A stretch of 64,000 bases of DNA from Lytechinus pictus (Eukaryota > Echinodermata > Echinoidea > Temnopleuroida > Toxopneustidae): positions 4,531,501 to 4,595,500 of the forward strand of contig NC_087253.1 in the NCBI RefSeq assembly GCF_037042905.1, given 5' to 3'. Position 1 is the first letter of the stretch; each line of letters begins with the position of its first letter. The notes under the pieces were generated by a model. That model did no database searches and had not been told where the DNA came from. It saw nothing but the letters and a program-made list of their open reading frames with translations. A program made the position numbers and the translations under genes. Positions 1 to 11,713 of this stretch are shown here, piece by piece.

Positions 1-470
1 TTTCACAAAACAGTTGTATGCACATCCTGGTCGGTCTGCAAATGAGGAGACTGGTGACGTCATCCACTCACAATTTCTTTTGTATTTTATTACATGAAAT
101 ATTCTAATTTATTCTTCTCATTGCCAAGTGAAACAGCGATTAATTTCTCTCTGAACATGTGAAATTAGAATTGGTAATACTATTTGGTTCAGTCAAGTTG
201 GTCCTTATTGTGAAAACTGTAAAAATAAAATAATGTATGATTCAAACAATAAAAAATAAAAGAAATAGTGAGTGAGGGACATCATCGACTGTCTTATTTG
301 CATGTTACTGAGTTGTGCACATCACTGTTTTGTAAAAAAATAAGTGAAACTTTAAAATTTCATAACTTTTTTATTTATTCGATTTTGATGAAATTTTCAG
401 CGTTATGCTAGGTTGATTTTTCTCTATTTATCAAAATCAACATTTTTCTGGGATGGACTTGAACTTTAAG
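1..470. repeat. Palindromic long-TIR repeat, family P1, cut by window edge
   Basis: This is a partial copy of a palindromic non-coding element. The complete copy is at 25177-25745. Both arms carry the same A/T-rich stretches (a Cytosine-poor arm with 'cataactttcttatttt', then 'ttttcacaaaacagttgt'), running in opposite directions. The left end lies outside the window. The right end is 'gggatggacttgaacttta'. No coding frame is present. A third, half copy lies at 63862-63982. Confidence 0.75.
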
Positions 471-589
471 TAGACCAGAGTATTCTAGAATGTTTCAATG
501 TAGTAATGCAACAACACCCCTTTCATTTGTATGTCATAGCAGGCATATCTAATGAGGCAGTGGATTACTCCTTACGGTGAATTTTACAA

Positions 590-715
590 GGTTAAAATGG
601 CAGAAGTAAACATGGCAGAGGTTAAAAGTGGCAGGGGTAGCAATGGCAGAGGTAAACATGGGAGATGTAAAATGGGAGAGGGGAAAAATGCAGAAGTAAA
701 AATGACAGAGGTATT
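590..715. repeat. Degenerate ~18-bp tandem repeat
   Basis: About six imperfect copies of a unit like 'aaaatggcagaggtaaac' follow one another. They create an open frame of repetitive Met/Ala/Glu/Val/Lys codons that should not be read as a gene. The array lies just left of the Tc1-like element that starts at 773. Confidence 0.6.
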
Positions 716-1643
716 ATGGCCAGTCTTAAACCCCCATGCAATAAATTGTCAAAAAGCCCCCGAATGTACATACAGTGCGTCTCAAAAAAACTATACACTT
801 TTAAAAGGGCTACCAAACAAAAAATATGTCTATTTGGGGAAAAAATATCTATATATATGGAAAGCCAATAAAGTCAACTTTAAGATAAAATAAAAAAAAA
901 ATTGAAAATAATTCATGCTTGAGTGAGCACTACCCACTTAAACAAAGGGTATGAAAATTAGGGTGGATAGGAATTAGCCTTTCGGTTTCTTTCAATTTTT
1001 GAGAGGCGAGTCCCTTGGAACTTGCAAACTTGAGGGTGTTGTGATAAATTAATGGTCATTCATTATCAATTTAAATTGTTAGAGCAAATTTCATGAACTA
1101 TCAAATTAAAATTCCATGCATGAGTGAGCGTAAATTGCAATCTTTAGTGCAGCATTTTAACTTTACAATGTGGATCTCAAGAGTGTGTTGGAGTCAGGAG
1201 AATAGGGGTTAGGAAGGACTTCAGTGGGTGAAGTAAACTGATGGAACGTTGAGCCTCCCTCCTACAGGTCCGTCCCCTCCTGATGGTTAGATCGAGACTG
1301 ATTGCTATTACATGTACGCAGGTCTTGAGCGGACTATCAATTTGATAATAAATTCTGAAAATCAAGTCATCAACCTTTACCTATCAATCATTCAATCAGC
1401 AATTTGTTAGTAAATCAATTTGAATAATGAAACATTCATATTTTTCAATAAATTATTAATCAAACATTCAGCTTTTTCAATAAATTATTTCATAAATCAT
1501 CATAATTAGTTAAGTTCTTAATAATCATTCAACGGAAAAGAAAGGCCCATTAACCATCAGTCACTTGGCATTAAAGTTTTGAATACCATTCGGGAGCAAG
1601 AAAGGGGGTGGAGGGCTGGGGTGAGTACATGATTTGTAATTTG

Positions 1644-1846
1644 TACACTCTAAAAAAGGTTTACCCAATATTGGGTAAAATGGGAACATGCATGTTGGTT
1701 GGGTAGAAAGATACCCAATATGTTGTAAATTTTACGCAATGTTGCTTTGAAATAGACCAATTTTGGGTAAAAAAATATCCAGCAAATATGCATGTTTCCT
1801 TTCTACCCAATTTGGGTAAAATTTTACTCAGTGTTTTGAGAGTGTA
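1644..1846. mobile_element. Palindromic MITE nested in Tc1-like element
   Basis: The ends are 'cactctaaaaaaggtttacc' and, inverted, 'cactctcaaaacactgagt', with TA at both borders. Short 'tacccaatattgggta'-type palindromes recur inside, so the element can fold as a hairpin. It sits inside the 773-2710 element and is therefore the younger insertion. Confidence 0.75.
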
Positions 1847-2199
1847 AGATAACACAAAGAAGAATGCCCATTTAACTGAGTCGTACCCTATCTAACCCCC
1901 TTGGATGTAACAGGTACATACCATCACATTTATCTGACTCTCACAAGCACACTTGCTAAGATTCACATATACAATAAAGTAAAAATGCAACACTAAAATT
2001 ACAATTATATTTTCCTCATGCAATACATTTCAATTTAGTAACTAAAATTTGCTTAAGAAAACAAAAATTATATCAATTCATCAGTAATTTAGCATAACGC
2101 CATTAACTTTGCAAGTTCTAGAGGACTTACCTGAAAAGAGAATTGGAAGGCTAATTCCTGCTCACCCTAGCAAAGGCTAGTCTCTCAGGAGGGGAGAAA

Positions 2200-2232
2200 G
2201 GGGTAGAGAGAGAGAGAGAGAGGGGGGGGGGG
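2200..2232. repeat. (GA)n followed by a poly-G tract
   Basis: A short (AG)n microsatellite runs directly into eleven or more G residues. It lies between the two arms of the surrounding TIR element. Confidence 0.8.
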
Positions 2233-2712
2233 TTAAGTGTTCTGTTGACCCTTCTCCCATCAACCTACTTCCCCCACCATTCCCAACTATCTCATCCCTA
2301 TTCTGACTTCCATGAAGACATTGCTGAGATCCACGTGAAAAGTTAAAATTGTATTTCGTGTTCACTCATGCATTAAATTTCAATTTGATAATTCTTGAAA
2401 TTTACTCTAAAAACCTAAATTGATTATGCTTGGTCAGTGATTTATCACAACACCCTCAACTTTGCAAGTTCCAAAGGACTCGCATCTAAAAAAAACTGAA
2501 ATAAATTTGAAGGCTAATTCCTGCCCAGCCTAAATTCCATACCCTTTGTTTAAATGGGTAGTGCTCACTCAAGCATGAATAGTTTTCAAACTTTTTGGTG
2601 TCATCTGAAAGTTGACTTTATTGACTTTCCATATGTATTTTTCCCCCAAGTGACATATTTTTTGCTTGGTAGCCATTTCAAAAGTGTATATTTTTTTTTG
2701 AGACGCACTGTA

Positions 2713-3464
2713 GATTTAATAATAAGTGCATGTCACGGTTAGGCATTTCAGCGTATCATTATGTCTTCATCGCCCTAACAATTCAAACAATGCAACGTGG
2801 GAATTCGGTGTAGGTGTAGGGTGAGGGCTTTTAAAAAAGATATTCAAGGACAGATTTCTTTCATTCAATTTATCAGAAGCAAAATGAAACTGCACTATTT
2901 GCATTAATATTTTTTATAACATTCGTCTTTGTTTGGCTGGTTCTTTTGATCTAAAGCTTTGCCAGGTTTACCAATAAACAATGAGGAAAAGTAGACATGA
3001 GAGAGGTGGAAAGACAGAGAGGGATTTCGGGTGGGAAAACTTACAAGTTAAAATTTTCACGAACGATTGTGGTAATACATATTTTGTCCTTATTTGGATG
3101 TCGTCTGTGCTATTAGAAAAAATGTGAATGACAATAAGCATGCATTCCAGATTCGGCACTTGTAATTTGTAATTTATGAAATTTAATCATAATTTTTGTT
3201 TTCCTGGTCAACCAATTTGGGGTCGAACGAGGGTCTGTTTCAGATTCTTTGAATAAAATAAGAACATGAGCCTTTACCACTGCATCCAATATGATATTAA
3301 ATAAAAACGCCATGATGATCATAATCCTTGGAAGCGGGGATGCTGTTTGGGATTTTGTACACAATAAGCAGCACCCCCTGGAAATTAGGTTGGTATGCTA
3401 AAATGTAGAGATTTGACACAAATCTCCGTTATTTTTGGCAGAAGGAAAAACTTTGTTTATTATA
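2713..3464. other. No gene seen
   Basis: AT-rich sequence without a credible coding frame, splice-bounded exon or inverted-repeat element that I could recognise. The open frames here are short and low in complexity. Confidence 0.5.
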
Positions 3465-3540
3465 CAACTGCGTCCCAGAAAAAACAAAACCGAGATTCAG
3501 TGTAACTTTTTGCTATTATGATCATAAATTTGCTTCATGA
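3465..3540. mobile_element. Solo terminus of a Tc1-like element
   Basis: 'actgcgtcccagaaaaaaca' followed by 'aaaccgagatt' matches the left end of the complete element at 49456-50274. No matching right end was found nearby, so this is a broken or truncated copy. Confidence 0.6.
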
Positions 3541-3792
3541 AATGCACATGAATGGAAAGATATGCTTCTCTTCTTGCAATTGAAGCCCATATCCACACTC
3601 ATAATGTATGCATGACTGAGTTAGAACAATGGAAAATGGTGTTACCAAATTGTCATTTGCAAGAGCAAATTGCGATTTTGGGTTATTTCATGTTTTTTCT
3701 AGCTTCTAATGCTTCCTATTCGGAAAACGAAGTTCATAGCTGACATATGCATTATTTCTTCTTTCATATGAGATATCATGCCTTAAATATAA

Positions 3793-3865
3793 ATAATAAT
3801 AATAATTGGCATTTATATAGCGTTGTATCAATCTACGACGGTTCAAAGCGCTTCACAATTATTAT
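3793..3865 (-). mobile_element. SINE 3' tail fragment
   Basis: An (ATA)n run followed by 'ggcatttatatagcg' and 'ttcaaagcgcttcacaa' is the inverted 3' tail of the SINE class seen complete at 23614-23969. The tRNA-like head is missing. Confidence 0.55.
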
Positions 3866-4427
3866 ATGAATGACGCATGGTCGAGAAAATGTTGCATGAA
3901 AACACGCTCGATTACTACCTATTCGATGGATCGTTGAAAAATAACCGCTTTTTTTCAATAAAGCAGCAGACAATGGGCTAACGGTGAATGCTGTTCGGGC
4001 CGAGGAAGGAAAGCCCATTATTTTAATCATTTATTTGGAATAAGCTACAACACTGTTGGAGGCTATTGGCGTGGATTTTCTCGGGCTTGATTCAATGGCA
4101 ATGGGAATCAAATGTTGCTATAGTAATAATTTTGATAATGTTGTATTTCAAACTTCTTTCAGTTGTTTTATTTGGTGCTACATTTCGCAAGAAGAGGGGC
4201 AAAGCAGAAAAGGGATGCATCACTTTTTGCAAGTGGAGAGGAGAAAGCCGTTTTTTGGCTCGGAAGGTTTTTTTTTTAAGTGGGTTACCACCATCCAACA
4301 TTCCACTGACCTTTCTTCATCCAATAATTTCAAGCAACTTTTTACAAGTTTGAAGGAATCCAAACAACATCATATTAAAGCCAACTGTAAGATCGCACTC
4401 ACCGCGTATTCTAGTCCATTGTCTTCT

Positions 4428-4520
4428 GCTTTAATAATAAATAATAATACATGAGATTTATATAGCGCACTTTCCATCTTGATTAGATGCTGAAGGCGCT
4501 TCAGAGCCTTAACGTCACTG
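4428..4520 (-). mobile_element. SINE 3' tail fragment
   Basis: (AAT)n followed by 'gagatttatatagcgcac' and 'gatgctgaaggcgcttcaga'. It is the same tail type as the copy at 52543-52712, in the same orientation, without the tRNA-like head. Confidence 0.6.
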
Positions 4521-4537
4521 ATATCGTAACAGATATA

Positions 4538-5498
4538 CAGTGCGTATCAAAAAAAGTTTACACTTTGAAAAAGCCCTATGAATTAAAAAATATACAGCAC
4601 GTGGGTAATTTCTTCACATATAATCTTGGGTTTTAGTCTCATCTATCCAATTAAAGGAAAATTTTTGACAGAATGTTATATTTGAGTATAACTTTCCATT
4701 TTTGTAAAGCTCGCAGAAATCTGTTCGTGCAGAAATGCTCGTTTTCACGCTGTGTCAAGGGGGAAGGGCGAAATCAAACTTACCTTGCGAAACGCTATGA
4801 TACATTTCCCTTGCACTTTTAGGAAATTAAAAAAACCGGATACATTCAAGCATTTTGTAACAATTTTGCCACCCAAACTGAAATTTCAACACTTAGTTAG
4901 CACAACCTTTACCTTTTTTGTGCCAGCTGGATCTGAGGACAAATGAATCTGAACAAAAGTTTATATCAGACATCTCCAGCATTTTTTCACTAAGTTTTTA
5001 TCATTTAAAGTGGGTTCGCATTTTATTTTCCATTTAATACTTGTTTCTCCACATTTTTTTTCAAGCGTGACAATGATTAATAAAATAAAAATCAAGCCTA
5101 AGCCATTTCATATAAATCACAGCTCAGTGTAAAGCACATATCGTCACGATGGCCTCGGTATGTGTGGATGGGGAGTGGGGTGGGATGGGTCGCAATGCAC
5201 TCTCCGAAGTGTTTTGGGCAAGGAAACATGTTAAAAAAGGTAAAAGATATCTTCAAATCAATTTTACTAGATAAATTCCATGTGTTCTTCATGATTATTT
5301 CAAAGTTCTGCGCAAATCATTTTCACTAACTTTTCAAAAGTAAGTAGTGCTCACTCAAGCATAAATATTTTTCGACAGTTATATCATCATTTGCTTAAGT
5401 GGATCTGTACCAATGTTAAAATCTGGAAAATAAAATATTACAAATGTATAATTTTACATGATTTTTTCTAAGTGTAAACTATATTTTGATACGCACTG
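4538..5498. mobile_element. Tc1/mariner-like non-autonomous element, 961 bp
   Basis: The ends are 'cagtgcgtatcaaaaaaagt' and its inverse, '...tttgatacgcactg', flanked by TA on both sides. The right arm keeps the shared motif 'gtgctcactcaagcataaa' about 132 bp from the tip, but I did not find it in the left arm. No transposase frame is present. Confidence 0.8.
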
Positions 5499-5729
5499 TA
5501 TAATATTTTTGAAAAAACAGATAATTACCGTAGAATGCACAAGTACATGTACATGCAAATCAAGTTGCGTATGGGGGGGGGGGGGGTAAATTATTTTCCC
5601 TACATTTTATTCCCGGCGTCAAAATAGGGTTTATTCCGTCAAAGAATACACTTCAAGAATATTCTTAAACACGGATCGAAAGCTCTAAAGCACTGAAGTA
5701 ATTGGCAACAACTCCAGCAACTGACCAGC

Positions 5730-5995
5730 GTGGGGCAATGAGATAATCATTGAGCTTACAATATCAAGGTTGCAAGGTTCGAATCCCGATATAGGCAAGA
5801 AGTTGATATATGAAAAAATATTCTGGGGGGGGGGGGAGCATATACGTTTTTTTACCAGAAATTTCTCTGTCCTGATATCATACAGGTCTCCCAGCTGGGC
5901 TTTCCGTCCAAGACTGGCTCTTGTCACGGTGACACTGCGCCCCGCCATGATCGCAGCTCACGAATATCTCGTGCTCACACAGATAATCAAAACGA
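5730..5995 (+). mobile_element. tRNA-like SINE, family S2
   Basis: 'tggggcaatgagataatc' resembles a polymerase III A box, and 'ggttcgaatcccg' about 40 bp downstream is a standard B box. The body then reads 'accagaaatttctctgtcc', 'tgatatcatacaggtct' and 'ctgcgccccgccatg', ending near 'caaaacgacctgtaaag'. A second, 5'-truncated copy is at 56700-56890. A poly-G run at 5826 interrupts the body in both copies. Confidence 0.65.
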
Positions 5996-6164
5996 CCTGT
6001 AAAGACAAACAAATGACAATTAATAACCAGCAATCACGAGACTTATAGTTGTTATCTAACTTTCACGAAACTTCCAATTATTCTGGGCCTCAAGCTTCTA
6101 AGATTTTCTTTTACCGATAATATCTAAATTTCCCATGAGACTCGAAATTAGTATTTGTTATCTA

Positions 6165-6425
6165 CAGTGCGTCTAAAAAAACAACTATACACTTTATAAA
6201 TGGCTGCCAATAATGTCACTTTTGAGGAAAATTCTTATATATAATTATGGAACGCCAATAAAGTCAACTTTCAAACACCAAAAAGTTGGAAAAATATTCA
6301 TGCTTGCGTGAGCACTATGAAAATTAGGCTGGACATGAATTAGCCTTCCAATTTCTCTCAGTACATGAGAGGCAAGTCCTTTTGGAACATTCAAAGTAGA
6401 GGGAGTTTTGACAAATTAATTATCA
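6165..6425. mobile_element. Solo left arm of a Tc1-like element
   Basis: It begins TA + 'cagtgcgtctaaaaaaac' and aligns along its length with the left arm of the 773-2710 element, including 'ttcatgcttgcgtgagcac' at 132 bp and 'ggcaagtccttttggaac'. Homology stops near 6425 and no right arm follows. Confidence 0.7.
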
Positions 6426-6740
6426 ATCGTTTTTTTTCTGCTAATAAAAATAACATTTCTCGAACGTTTTATGAACGTTCTGGACAGAATCTTGAAGTTG
6501 TCTGGACGTCTGCGGATATTTTGAAAGGTTTTCTTACGTCTTCTTCTTTTTATATGCAGTAGAGGGAGAGAGAAAGAGAAAGGGGAGAAGAAGAAGAAGA
6601 AGAAGAGAGGGGGGAAGACAAGGAGGAGAGAAGTGAAATCACTATGGCTCACCCCTTGTGTTATAGACAGATAGTTATTAGGATAGGAGCTTTTTTAGAG
6701 TATGTCTGTATGTAGTAGAAAATATAAATAGAAAACTATA

Positions 6741-8763
6741 CAGTGCGTATCAAAAAAAAAAAAAAAAAAAACGGGACAGATTTGAAAAGTCTCTAGACGT
6801 TTTGTTTCAAATTATGATGTCTATATTTTGGTGTTAATAGGTGCTCTAAAGTCTTATCTTTCAAATGCTATTAAAAAAATTAGTTTTGTTCATGCTTGAG
6901 CGAACACGGAATGTTTTATCTGGGGTTAAAAAGGAGGCTTGCACCAAAGTGGCATAAAATTATAAATATGATTATCGGACTTCTTGCTAATTAGCAGACT
7001 TCCTCTTAACCTTTTCAATATCTTTGCCATAATTTTCAAATCATGCGGTCAAAATTCATTTTCAGTTCTATTTATTTGCTTGAATTATTCTGTTGTTTCT
7101 TTTTAATATGCTCTGTGTTAGCTTTGATTATTCCTTCTTCAAGCTTAAGCAATTTTGTTTCAACCGAATTATGGGAGAGCATGGATTTTTTTATTCGAAT
7201 CATTTCATTGTGCTACAAAGGTTATGGTGCCTTTTGAACAGTGCCACACAGATGGGCGGGCGCTCGGGATGCTCCCCCCCCTCAATTAAAAAAAAATCAT
7301 GACCAAGAAAAAAAGTGGACAGGAAATAAAAGGAAAGATAGAAAGTAAAATATGATATTATTTTCTGAATATTATGTCAAAATCTATCACAAAATTTGAT
7401 ATTGGGTGATTTCAAGTACGGTGTTGAAATCTGGTGTTGGTGTTGTCACAACACCAACACCAGCCACAACACCGTACTTGAAATCAGGCTGGTGTTGGGA
7501 TTGACCTCGGAAAATATGACGTATTTCCGGCAATTCGTGTTGAAGGCTGGTGTTGAATGTCGTCTGCTGAATCCAGCACTGCGGCTGGTGTTGACGATCT
7601 ACGTGCAATTTCCCCATTCCCCAACACCAACCCCCAGGGATTGGGAAAATCGTGATTTCAAGTTCGATGTTGGTGTTGATGAACTCTAGCTCACGAACAG
7701 GCGGCGAACACGATGAAACACCCCCGTAAAATTATATTTTACAGTTAAGATGAGCGCAAATCATTAGAGTTTTACACATTTTAGTGAAAAATAATATTTA
7801 TGCTTTCTGATTATTGCAGTGATTTTAACCTTTGCATTCTGTACGATAAGATTTTATTGCAATTTCTTCCCGATTTCACTTTCGTCGTCGATAATTTCTT
7901 GCGTAAAGTTGAGATGATCAGCAGCGCAGCACAGAGGCGTGACGTCTTAGGTTATCGAAAACGCGATCGGTATCGCTCCTCTGAACTCAGCTCCGTGTTG
8001 GAGCTCGGTTCAGCAGCCTTTTCACGCTCTCAACACCAACACCAACTTCGAACACCGTACTTGAAATCACCCATTGTAATAAATAAGTGGGAACGTTTGC
8101 GTGCTCACTTCGCTCGCTCACAACATTTTAATACATTTTATCTGATCTACCATATCTAGCGCCTTCAAAATTGACTCAATACACCATTGTCATTGAAAGA
8201 CATGAATCCCTTCCTGTGTTTCCTGTCAAGCAGTTAAACTTGGTCAAGGAATTAATGACCCCTTGAATAATAGATTCATGTCTTTTAAAGTTACATAACA
8301 TAATTTGTTTTACATAATAAAAGGATTTGAATTATCACAAGTTTTTCCAATTAATAATTCAAATCTTCTTTTCTCAGTTACTTATGAAGGAAAATTAAAA
8401 GGTAAGAGAAGTTTAAATGAAAAAACAAAAAAATTCAATTAAATAAATAAATTTTTAAATGAAATTTGACAGCATAATTCAAAAATTGTGGCACAGATAA
8501 GGAAAAGGTCAAGAGGAAGTCTCCTGACTAGCAAGAAGTCTGATCACCATATTACTCATATTCTGCAATTCTGGCGCAAGCCTCTTTTTGAACCCCCAAC
8601 AAAAACGTCCTCTGTTCGCTCAAGCATGAACAAAATTTATTTTTTAAATTGCATTTCAAAGGTAAGACCTTAGAGCATCTATTAACACCAAAATATAGAC
8701 ATCATTATTTGAAACAAAAATTTTATAGACTTTTCAAATCTGTCCCGTTTTTTATACACACTG
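6741..8763. mobile_element. Tc1/mariner-like element, ~2.0 kb, ~270-bp TIRs
   Basis: The ends are 'cagtgcgtatcaaaaaaa' and, inverted, 'cagtgtgtataaaaaacggg', both bordered by TA. The arms match over about 270 bp ('gggacagatttgaaaagtct', 'ggtgttaatag'). The shared subterminal motif 'ttcatgcttgagcgaac' lies about 148 bp (left, where a poly-A run has lengthened) and 133 bp (right) from the tips. A different element is nested at 7404-8072. No transposase is seen. Confidence 0.8.
7404..8072. mobile_element. Nested TIR element with 3-bp target duplication
   Basis: The ends are 'gggtgatttcaagtacggtg' and its exact inverse, with ATT on both sides (7401-7403 and 8073-8075). A further inverted copy of the terminus lies about 90 bp inside the left end (near 7465-7500). 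The 'ggtgttg' word is repeated many times in both orientations. A 3-bp duplication would fit a Harbinger-like or CACTA-like mechanism. The frames inside look incidental. Confidence 0.75.
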
Positions 8764-8767
8764 TATA

Positions 8768-8937
8768 TGGGGTAGCGTTTCAAGAAAAGAGTTGTCAGAC
8801 ATTTTACCTGATAAATCCCATTTTATCTGATAGTTTCAATAGGAACAATGCTTCTCAGCCAATCAAAATCAAGGGAAGTCGTCAGATCTTACAACTTGTC
8901 GGATAAAAATATTCATGAAACGCTCCTCTTGTTTCTC
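8768..8937. mobile_element. Short palindromic MITE
   Basis: 'agcgtttcaagaaaagag' at the left faces 'ttcatgaaacgct' at the right, with further inverted matches around 'acctgataaatccc' and 'gtcggataaa'. About 170 bp, no coding. Confidence 0.55.
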
Positions 8938-8939
8938 TG

Positions 8940-9389
8940 TTGTTACTTGTTATATATAAGAATTGTAAGAGCAATTACATTCAATTAATTTAGTTTTTTC
9001 TCTTTAAGAACATTCCAGAATGTCTCACTAAAGCTTTGATAGGCATGTCTATTCAATGAGATGGATTAATCTTTGTTATTTCTGGAATTTACAAACAATA
9101 GAGAATGTAGACAAAAGACTTCTAGTGACAGTGGAAATGAACAATAGGAATATCTTTGTTGTTTACATTGTTAATTTAACTGAGGCCATTCAAGAATCTT
9201 CTAAAATTAAACAGCTCTAGAAATTGGCAGAATGTTCTTTTTGTAGACAATAATAGAAGCTTCCAGAATAGTGAATACTGTGTATATAAGCTGGCAGTTT
9301 CTTCAAGGACTTCATCACATCACATCAGATCAGATCAGAACTCAGAGTTTCACGCCAGACTTTATGTCAAGAGCATACTTTATTTCCAC
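8940..9389. other. No gene seen; TATA-like word present
   Basis: AT-rich sequence. 'tgtgtatataagc' near 9280, followed by an imperfect 'cacatcagatcagatcaga' array, looks like a core promoter, but no exon follows it before the element at 9390. I do not call a promoter. Confidence 0.35.
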
Positions 9390-11713
9390 CTAGGGGCATT
9401 TTCACCACAGATGGACACAGAGGCAAAAAAATCAAGTTGATATTCATGTCAAATGCTTTATGTTTTTTAATAAAACAAGACCTGAAGTTTCTGAGACAAA
9501 ATTTTTTTCCGACTCTGGCAGCCATTTTTATTTCAAAATGGCTGCCAAAGTATGGATACAAATTAGTGTTGAAAATAGTATATTGATACATATTTTGTTT
9601 TGACAGATTTTTAAAGAACAGGTTTGATCATGATGTTTTCGCCTGTGATTTAGCTTGCTATTATAACACTTTTTAAAATCCCATAGAAAGAAACACCAGT
9701 AATTCATTCATCTGATAAAAAAACATTGATGAAGTATGTGATATGGTATGTAATGTCAGTTACCGAAAACATGAACTTTTTTTTCTCATTTCCTGGAAAA
9801 GAGGATATATTATATGAAACTTGGTAGATTTCCTCTCTAGGTAACACCTTTCCCTTCTACACCAAAATTAAAGATTACCAATTAACAATGAAGCCATAGG
9901 GTACCATTAAATATATGTAATGTCAGTTACCAAGTGGAAAATGTAATGTCAGTTACCGAGATGTAATGTCAGTTACCATGATAAAACGTTGGTTACCAAT
10001 ATTGAAATGCAAATATGTGGTCAATTTTATGGTGAAGAAATATTGTATACTTGTTATTAAAGTCTTTCACTTTAAAAGTCACACCTCAAGGAGCTTGCTA
10101 TTGACTTTTAAAAGGTATAGTTCACAAGGAATACTATATGAAATTATGAAGGAAGTTGCATTCCCATCGTGCAAAAAAAATTACTATGAAATTGTTTTTT
10201 ACATGCACTTACCAAGTACCTAATTGTTTGTATCAGACAATTTTTTTTTTTTTATTTTTTTTTTGGGGGGGGGGGTAGGGGGTACTTTTCCCAACCTATT
10301 GCCTAAATCTGCAACATTTTTAGCTTAACATTGTGATGAAGGGGATTTCCAGGGTCCCTTTTTTAGTTTCTAGGATTCTTTTGAGCATTGCCTCGATAAA
10401 AGTAAATTCCTGGTTTTTATACCTGTTAGTAGTGTGGATGTGTGATACAATTTTGTTTTGGTTTACAAGTATAGATGAAAAGTGAAATTTGACAGTTCTG
10501 ATCAATGTTGCATGGATCTACGTACTAAAACTTTTTTTTTTCTAATTTACAAATAGTTCAGTTTCAGTTTAGAAGCTGGAGTTTATTTTTTGTTGACAGC
10601 TTAAAAAAGAAATTAGCAAAGAAAATGATTAAACAAATTATGAAGAGAATTGAAATCCGACAGATATGAACAAGCACATTGCTTGCACTGACCAGAATAG
10701 AAATCAATGAAACTACATGGCTGCATGAGATTGGGGGGAGGGGTACGTGTAGCCTAGGGGAGGAGACCCTTATTCATTTTGCCTTTTTTGAGGGGAGGGG
10801 GAGGTTGGAGAAGGAAAAGGTTTAAAAAGTCAATATAAAACTGATGAATATATTATGGGTGTATAGTCAGAAAAGCCATGTGCACAGTCAATGCAATATT
10901 AAATTACTATAGGAAAACATGTAGCTATGACCCCACCCCAAGTAAGTAAAACATACATTTCTTATCTTTTGATAATTAAAAATGTGAAGTATTATGAAAC
11001 TTTTATGATTTTAAAAAGACTTACATATAAGTATCAAGATAATTATGCCTTTGAAAATCATATAGCACTGGTAAATGTTAATGTGTATTGTCAGTTACCG
11101 ACAAGTAATGATAAAAATGTTCAAATCAAAGAAAGGAATTAAAAAAAAGAAAAAAAAAATCATTGAAATGTTCCTAGAAACTCGGGTATACTTCCACATC
11201 AAGCTCACTTTCATGTGAAGCCCTGCACAGAAGATACAATGCAATGATTTCACACATTTGACTTCCATGTGTTATCTCTATGGCAAATTAAGTGTAATGT
11301 CAGTTACCGTAATGTCAGTTACCAGCATGGTTGTGGAAAAATTATCATAGCCCCCAAAAGACAAAAACAAATTGTTTAATATTTTGACACATCTTAATCT
11401 AGTAACGGAGGTATATTTACATATTCAAATTATTACTCTATCTACTCAGGGACATGAGATATTTTAATTTTAATGAACACCCTGAAATTGCATGTCCTTT
11501 TGCGTAATGTCAGTTACCGACACATTTTTGCTTGCTGATGCGTACAAAAATGTTGTTACATAGGAGAACTTAGTATCAGAGTATACAGCAAGGTTCACTT
11601 TATTAACTCTATCAAAAGCAAACTCCCATCATTTGTTGTTTTAGAGATACACACAATGAAAGGTGTGAAAACATTGTGCCGTGTAATGTCAGTTACCGTG
11701 AAAATGCCCCTAG
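9390..11713. mobile_element. TIR element with a dispersed 16-bp repeat
   Basis: The two tips are perfect 16-bp inverses: 'ctaggggcattttcac' at 9390-9405 and 'gtgaaaatgcccctag' at 11698-11713. Between them are nine copies of the word TGTAATGTCAGTTACC or close variants, all in the same orientation; the last one abuts the right tip. Arrays of short subterminal repeats are typical of hAT, CACTA and P-like elements, where transposase binds them. I found no clear target duplication and no transposase, so the family is not assigned. Confidence 0.65.
9749..11697 (+). repeat. Nine direct copies of TGTAATGTCAGTTACC
   Basis: Copies start at 9749, 9916, 9942, 9962, 11084 (variant tgtattgtcagttacc), 11293, 11309 (lacks the first T), 11504 (lacks the first T) and 11682. 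Most are followed by G or GA. Three are packed within 62 bp at 9916-9977. Two are fused head to tail at 11293-11323. Confidence 0.9.

Larger units (their letters stand above)
773..2710. mobile_element. Tc1/mariner-like non-autonomous element with ~280-bp TIRs
   Basis: The left end is 'cagtgcgtctcaaaaaaa' and the right end is its inverse, '...gagacgcactg'. Both are flanked by TA (771-772 and 2711-2712), the target duplication of Tc1/mariner elements. The two arms match over roughly 280 bp, including 'ggaattagcctt' and 'gagggtgttgtgataaat'. Inside each arm, about 131-139 bp from the tip, is the motif 'ttcatgcttgagtgagcac', which other families in this window share. No transposase frame is visible, so it would need a transposase supplied in trans. 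A small palindromic MITE is nested at 1644-1846. Confidence 0.85.

Noticed and set aside
552..893. 113-codon plus-strand frame
   Set aside because: It runs through an 18-bp tandem repeat and into the tip of a Tc1-like element; the amino-acid sequence is repetitive and unlike a protein domain.
9270..9345. Promoter with TATA-like 'gtatataag'
   Set aside because: No exon or start follows before the transposon at 9390; TATA-like words are expected by chance in AT-rich DNA.
9749..11697. CRISPR array
   Set aside because: The nine repeats are 16 bp and irregularly spaced (20 bp to over 1 kb) in a eukaryotic genome; they fit a transposon subterminal array.
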